Positions 62,352 to 64,000 of a stretch of DNA of 64,000 bases are shown one piece after another. The position numbers were made by a program, and so were the translations under genes. How positions within the stretch are numbered: the first letter of the stretch is position 1; each line of letters opens with the position of its first letter. The DNA is from Mayfieldus sp963772265 (GTDB taxonomy: Bacteria; Actinomycetota; Thermoleophilia; Solirubrobacterales; 70-9), in contig CAVYWS010000003.1 of the NCBI GenBank assembly GCA_963772265.1, positions 248,001-312,000 on the forward strand. Reading direction: 5' to 3'. A model generated the notes under the pieces. The model was not told the origin of the DNA. It was given only the letters and a program-made list of their open reading frames with translations, and did not search any database.

Positions 62352-63315
62352 CTAGCCCTGCGGCATCACCGCCTGCACGACTTCCAGCACGCGGTCGTGA
62401 ATCTGCCCGTTGGTGACGACCATGCCCATGTTGTTCGACAAAATCGCGCCGGTCGGTGAAGTCGAGCAGCGAGCCGTCGAGGTCGGTGACGACGCCGCCC
62501 GCCGCCTGCACCAGCGCCGCCCCCGCCGCGTGATCCCACGCGCGGTGCTGCGGCTGGGCTTCGCGCGGCAGCCGCAGGTACAGGTCGGCGTCGCCGCAGG
62601 CGATCATGGCGTACTTGTCCTGGCTGTCGATGCCTTCGACCTGCTTGCCTTGCCGATGCCCAGCTCGGCGTAAATCCGCGCCATCAGTTCCAGATGGGCG
62701 TGGTCGCGCTCGACGCTCTCGACCACCTTGAGCGTGCGCGGCTGGCTGCGCGTCGAGACGGCGATGCGGTTCGGCTTGCCGCCCGACATCCACTCGACGT
62801 AAGCCGCGCCGCGCTGCGCGTAGAACAGCAAGCCCTTGCCGTCCGGCGTCGGGTAGCCGGGCGAGCCGAGCACGCCCGCCACCGGCAGCCCGCGATCCAG
62901 CAGCCCGACGGCAATCGAGTAGCGGCGCATGGCGATGAAGCCCTTCGTGCCGTCAATCGGGTCGATCACCCAGGTGCGCTCGGCAGTCGCGGTCGCGCCC
63001 GTGATCGAGCCAGCCTTTGACCTGATCTTCGCTCACCTCCTCGCCGATCACGTCGGCGACGAGGCGGACGATCTCGGCGCGCTGGTCGTCGGGGAGCAGC
63101 TCGCCAAACTGGCTGCCGTGTTCCTCCGCCAGCACCGCGTCGTCGGGGTAAGCCCGGCTGATCGCCCGGCACAGGATCGCCTGCGAGCCGTAGTCGGCAA
63201 TCGTGACCGGCTCCTTGCCCTCTTTCTGGCTGTGGGCGAGGTGAATCTGCTGGACGCGGCGGGTCAGGTCAGCCGCCTGCCGCACCGCCGCGAAAATCGG
63301 CTTCAGGTCGATCAA
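62352..63315 (-). CDS. Inositol-monophosphatase-family phosphatase (bisphosphate nucleotidase-like), frameshifted
   Basis: The start is a TTG (63313-63315) with AGGAG nine bases before, giving MIDLKPIFAAVRQAADLTRR. Motifs: EPVTIADYGSQAILCRAI, VLAEEHGSQF (metal-binding Glu pair), WVIDPIDGTKGFIAMRRYSI (D-P-I-D-G-T) and AWDHAAGAALVQAAGG (W-D-x-A-A-G). The order with G-T-K-G-F after DPIDGT points to the Hal2/CysQ-like 3'(2'),5'-bisphosphate nucleotidase branch. At least three indels (about 62,990, 62,650, 62,440). About 320 residues, ending VLEVVQAVMPQG. Confidence 0.8.
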
Positions 63316-63400
63316 AACGGTATACTCCTGTCGGATTGGACGCGGGTAACTGTACCTGTACAGACCGCTGATTGAGACAACGGATGCAGGGGTGAAATGC

Positions 63401-64000
63401 ATGTTCACCAAATCGGCGGAATTCTACGACGCGATCTACAGTTGGAAGGACTACGCGACCGAAGCGGAACTGGTGCGCCGCTTCATCGAAGCAGAACAAG
63501 CAGTCGCCCGGCAGTACCCTGCTCGATGTCGCCTGCGGGACGGGACATCACCCCCAGTATCTTCAGCGAAGACTATCAGGTCGAAGGGCTTGGACCTCGA
63601 CGGCGAGCTGCTCAAGGTGGCGCGCGGGCGCTGCCCCGGCGTCCCGTTCCATCAGGCGGACATGGTCGATTTCGACCTGGGCAGGCAGTTCGACGCCGTG
63701 ACCTGCCTGTTCAGCGCCATCGGCTATGCGAGGACGGTCGAGCGGCTCAACCGCGCCGCGCAGCAGCATCGCCCGCCATCTGCTGCCCGGCGGCGTGGCG
63801 GTCGTCGAACCCTGGCTCATGCCGGGGCAGTTTATCCCCAGCGGCGTCCACGCGCGCTTCGTCGATCTGCCCGACCTGAAGATCGCGCGCATCAACACCA
63901 GCAGGATCGAGGACGGCGTCTCGATGCTGGACTTTCATTATCTGGTCGGCACGCCTGAAGGCATCGAGTATGTTCACCGAGCAGCACGACCTGGGCTTGT
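63401..64000 (+). CDS. SAM-dependent methyltransferase, cut by window end, frameshifted
   Basis: Starts MFTKSAEFYDAIYSWKDYAT continuing EAELVRRFIEAEQAVARQYP. Other frames give DVACGTG-like sequence (LLDVACGTGHHPQYL), EGLDLDGELLKVARGRCPGV, FHQADMVDFDLGRQFDAVTC and HLLPGGVAVVEPWLMPGQFI, the motif order of class I methyltransferases (motif I at D-V-A-C-G-T-G). Substrate unknown. Several indels; the 3' end lies beyond 64,000. Confidence 0.78.

Overview
The window looks like two different genomes joined end to end. Bases 1 to about 50,340-50,400 are high-GC DNA with a dense core gene set (ribosomal proteins, EF-G/EF-Tu, RNA polymerase, sigma factor, PgsA, HolB, Tmk, TopA) of actinobacterial character. 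I infer Actinomycetota, probably class Thermoleophilia, from protein style, GTG/TTG starts and tight stop-start overlaps. Bases from about 50,400 to 64,000 have another character: longer AT-rich intergenic stretches, hairpin repeats, a permuted peptide-binding protein and a DUF4230 protein, which I read as Chloroflexota-like. The join falls inside topA, whose 5' part is replaced by the start of an unrelated nucleotidyltransferase gene. I treat this as a probable assembly chimera.

The sequence also carries many single-base indels. Even rpoC has two, so frameshifts here should be read first as sequencing error. They are sparse left of 50 kb and occur every few hundred bases to the right, so nearly every right-hand gene is broken on paper but readable as a family member when frames are joined.

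Layout, left segment. 1-8.4 kb (minus strand): rpsL-rpsG, then fusA, tuf, rpsJ, rplC, rplD, rplW and the first codons of rplB, a fused str/S10 layout. It is split between rpsG and fusA by two plus-strand tandem paralogous membrane genes. 8.5-11.6 kb: a HAD protein, a small membrane protein, an alpha/beta hydrolase and a flavin monooxygenase. 11.6-24.3 kb (minus): rpmG-secE-nusG-rplK-rplA-[IS481-like transposase]-rplJ-rplL-rpoB-rpoC. Leaders with intrinsic-terminator hairpins precede rpmG, rplJ and fusA, suggesting attenuation of translation genes. 24.3-25.1 kb has no gene but holds a likely promoter and a perfect inverted repeat. 25-33.3 kb: acyl-CoA dehydrogenase, a GGDEF/HD-GYP protein, a MerR/MFS pair, tRNA-Thr(GGT), and a second MerR regulator divergent from a large membrane protein. 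33.3-34.1 kb: a PD-(D/E)XK nuclease with a consensus LexA box at its start codon, tRNA-Tyr and an AbrB-like protein. 34.3-37.1 kb: the principal-type sigma factor divergent from folE2, then pgsA. 37-48.6 kb: MMPL transporter, uracil-DNA glycosylase, thioesterase, tRNA-Thr(CGT), DoxX, SRPBCC protein, a two-component system, a glycosyltransferase with a DUF2304 partner, holB and tmk. 48.6-50.4 kb: truncated topA.

Layout, right segment: partial nucleotidyltransferase, amine oxidase, two tandem GNAT paralogs, a methyltransferase remnant, an oligopeptide-type ABC importer (permuted binding protein plus two permeases, no ATPase in view), a small protein, a DUF4230 protein, a small membrane protein, SbcD-like nuclease, SDR, a third GNAT, an inositol-monophosphatase-family phosphatase and a methyltransferase cut by the window end. 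Three related palindromic repeats lie between these genes.

No CRISPR array, rRNA or phage module was seen. The most interesting biology is the SOS-box nuclease, the terminator-bearing leaders of translation operons, the IS with a ribosome-site-masking hairpin inside the rpl-rpo operon, and the circularly permuted binding protein.
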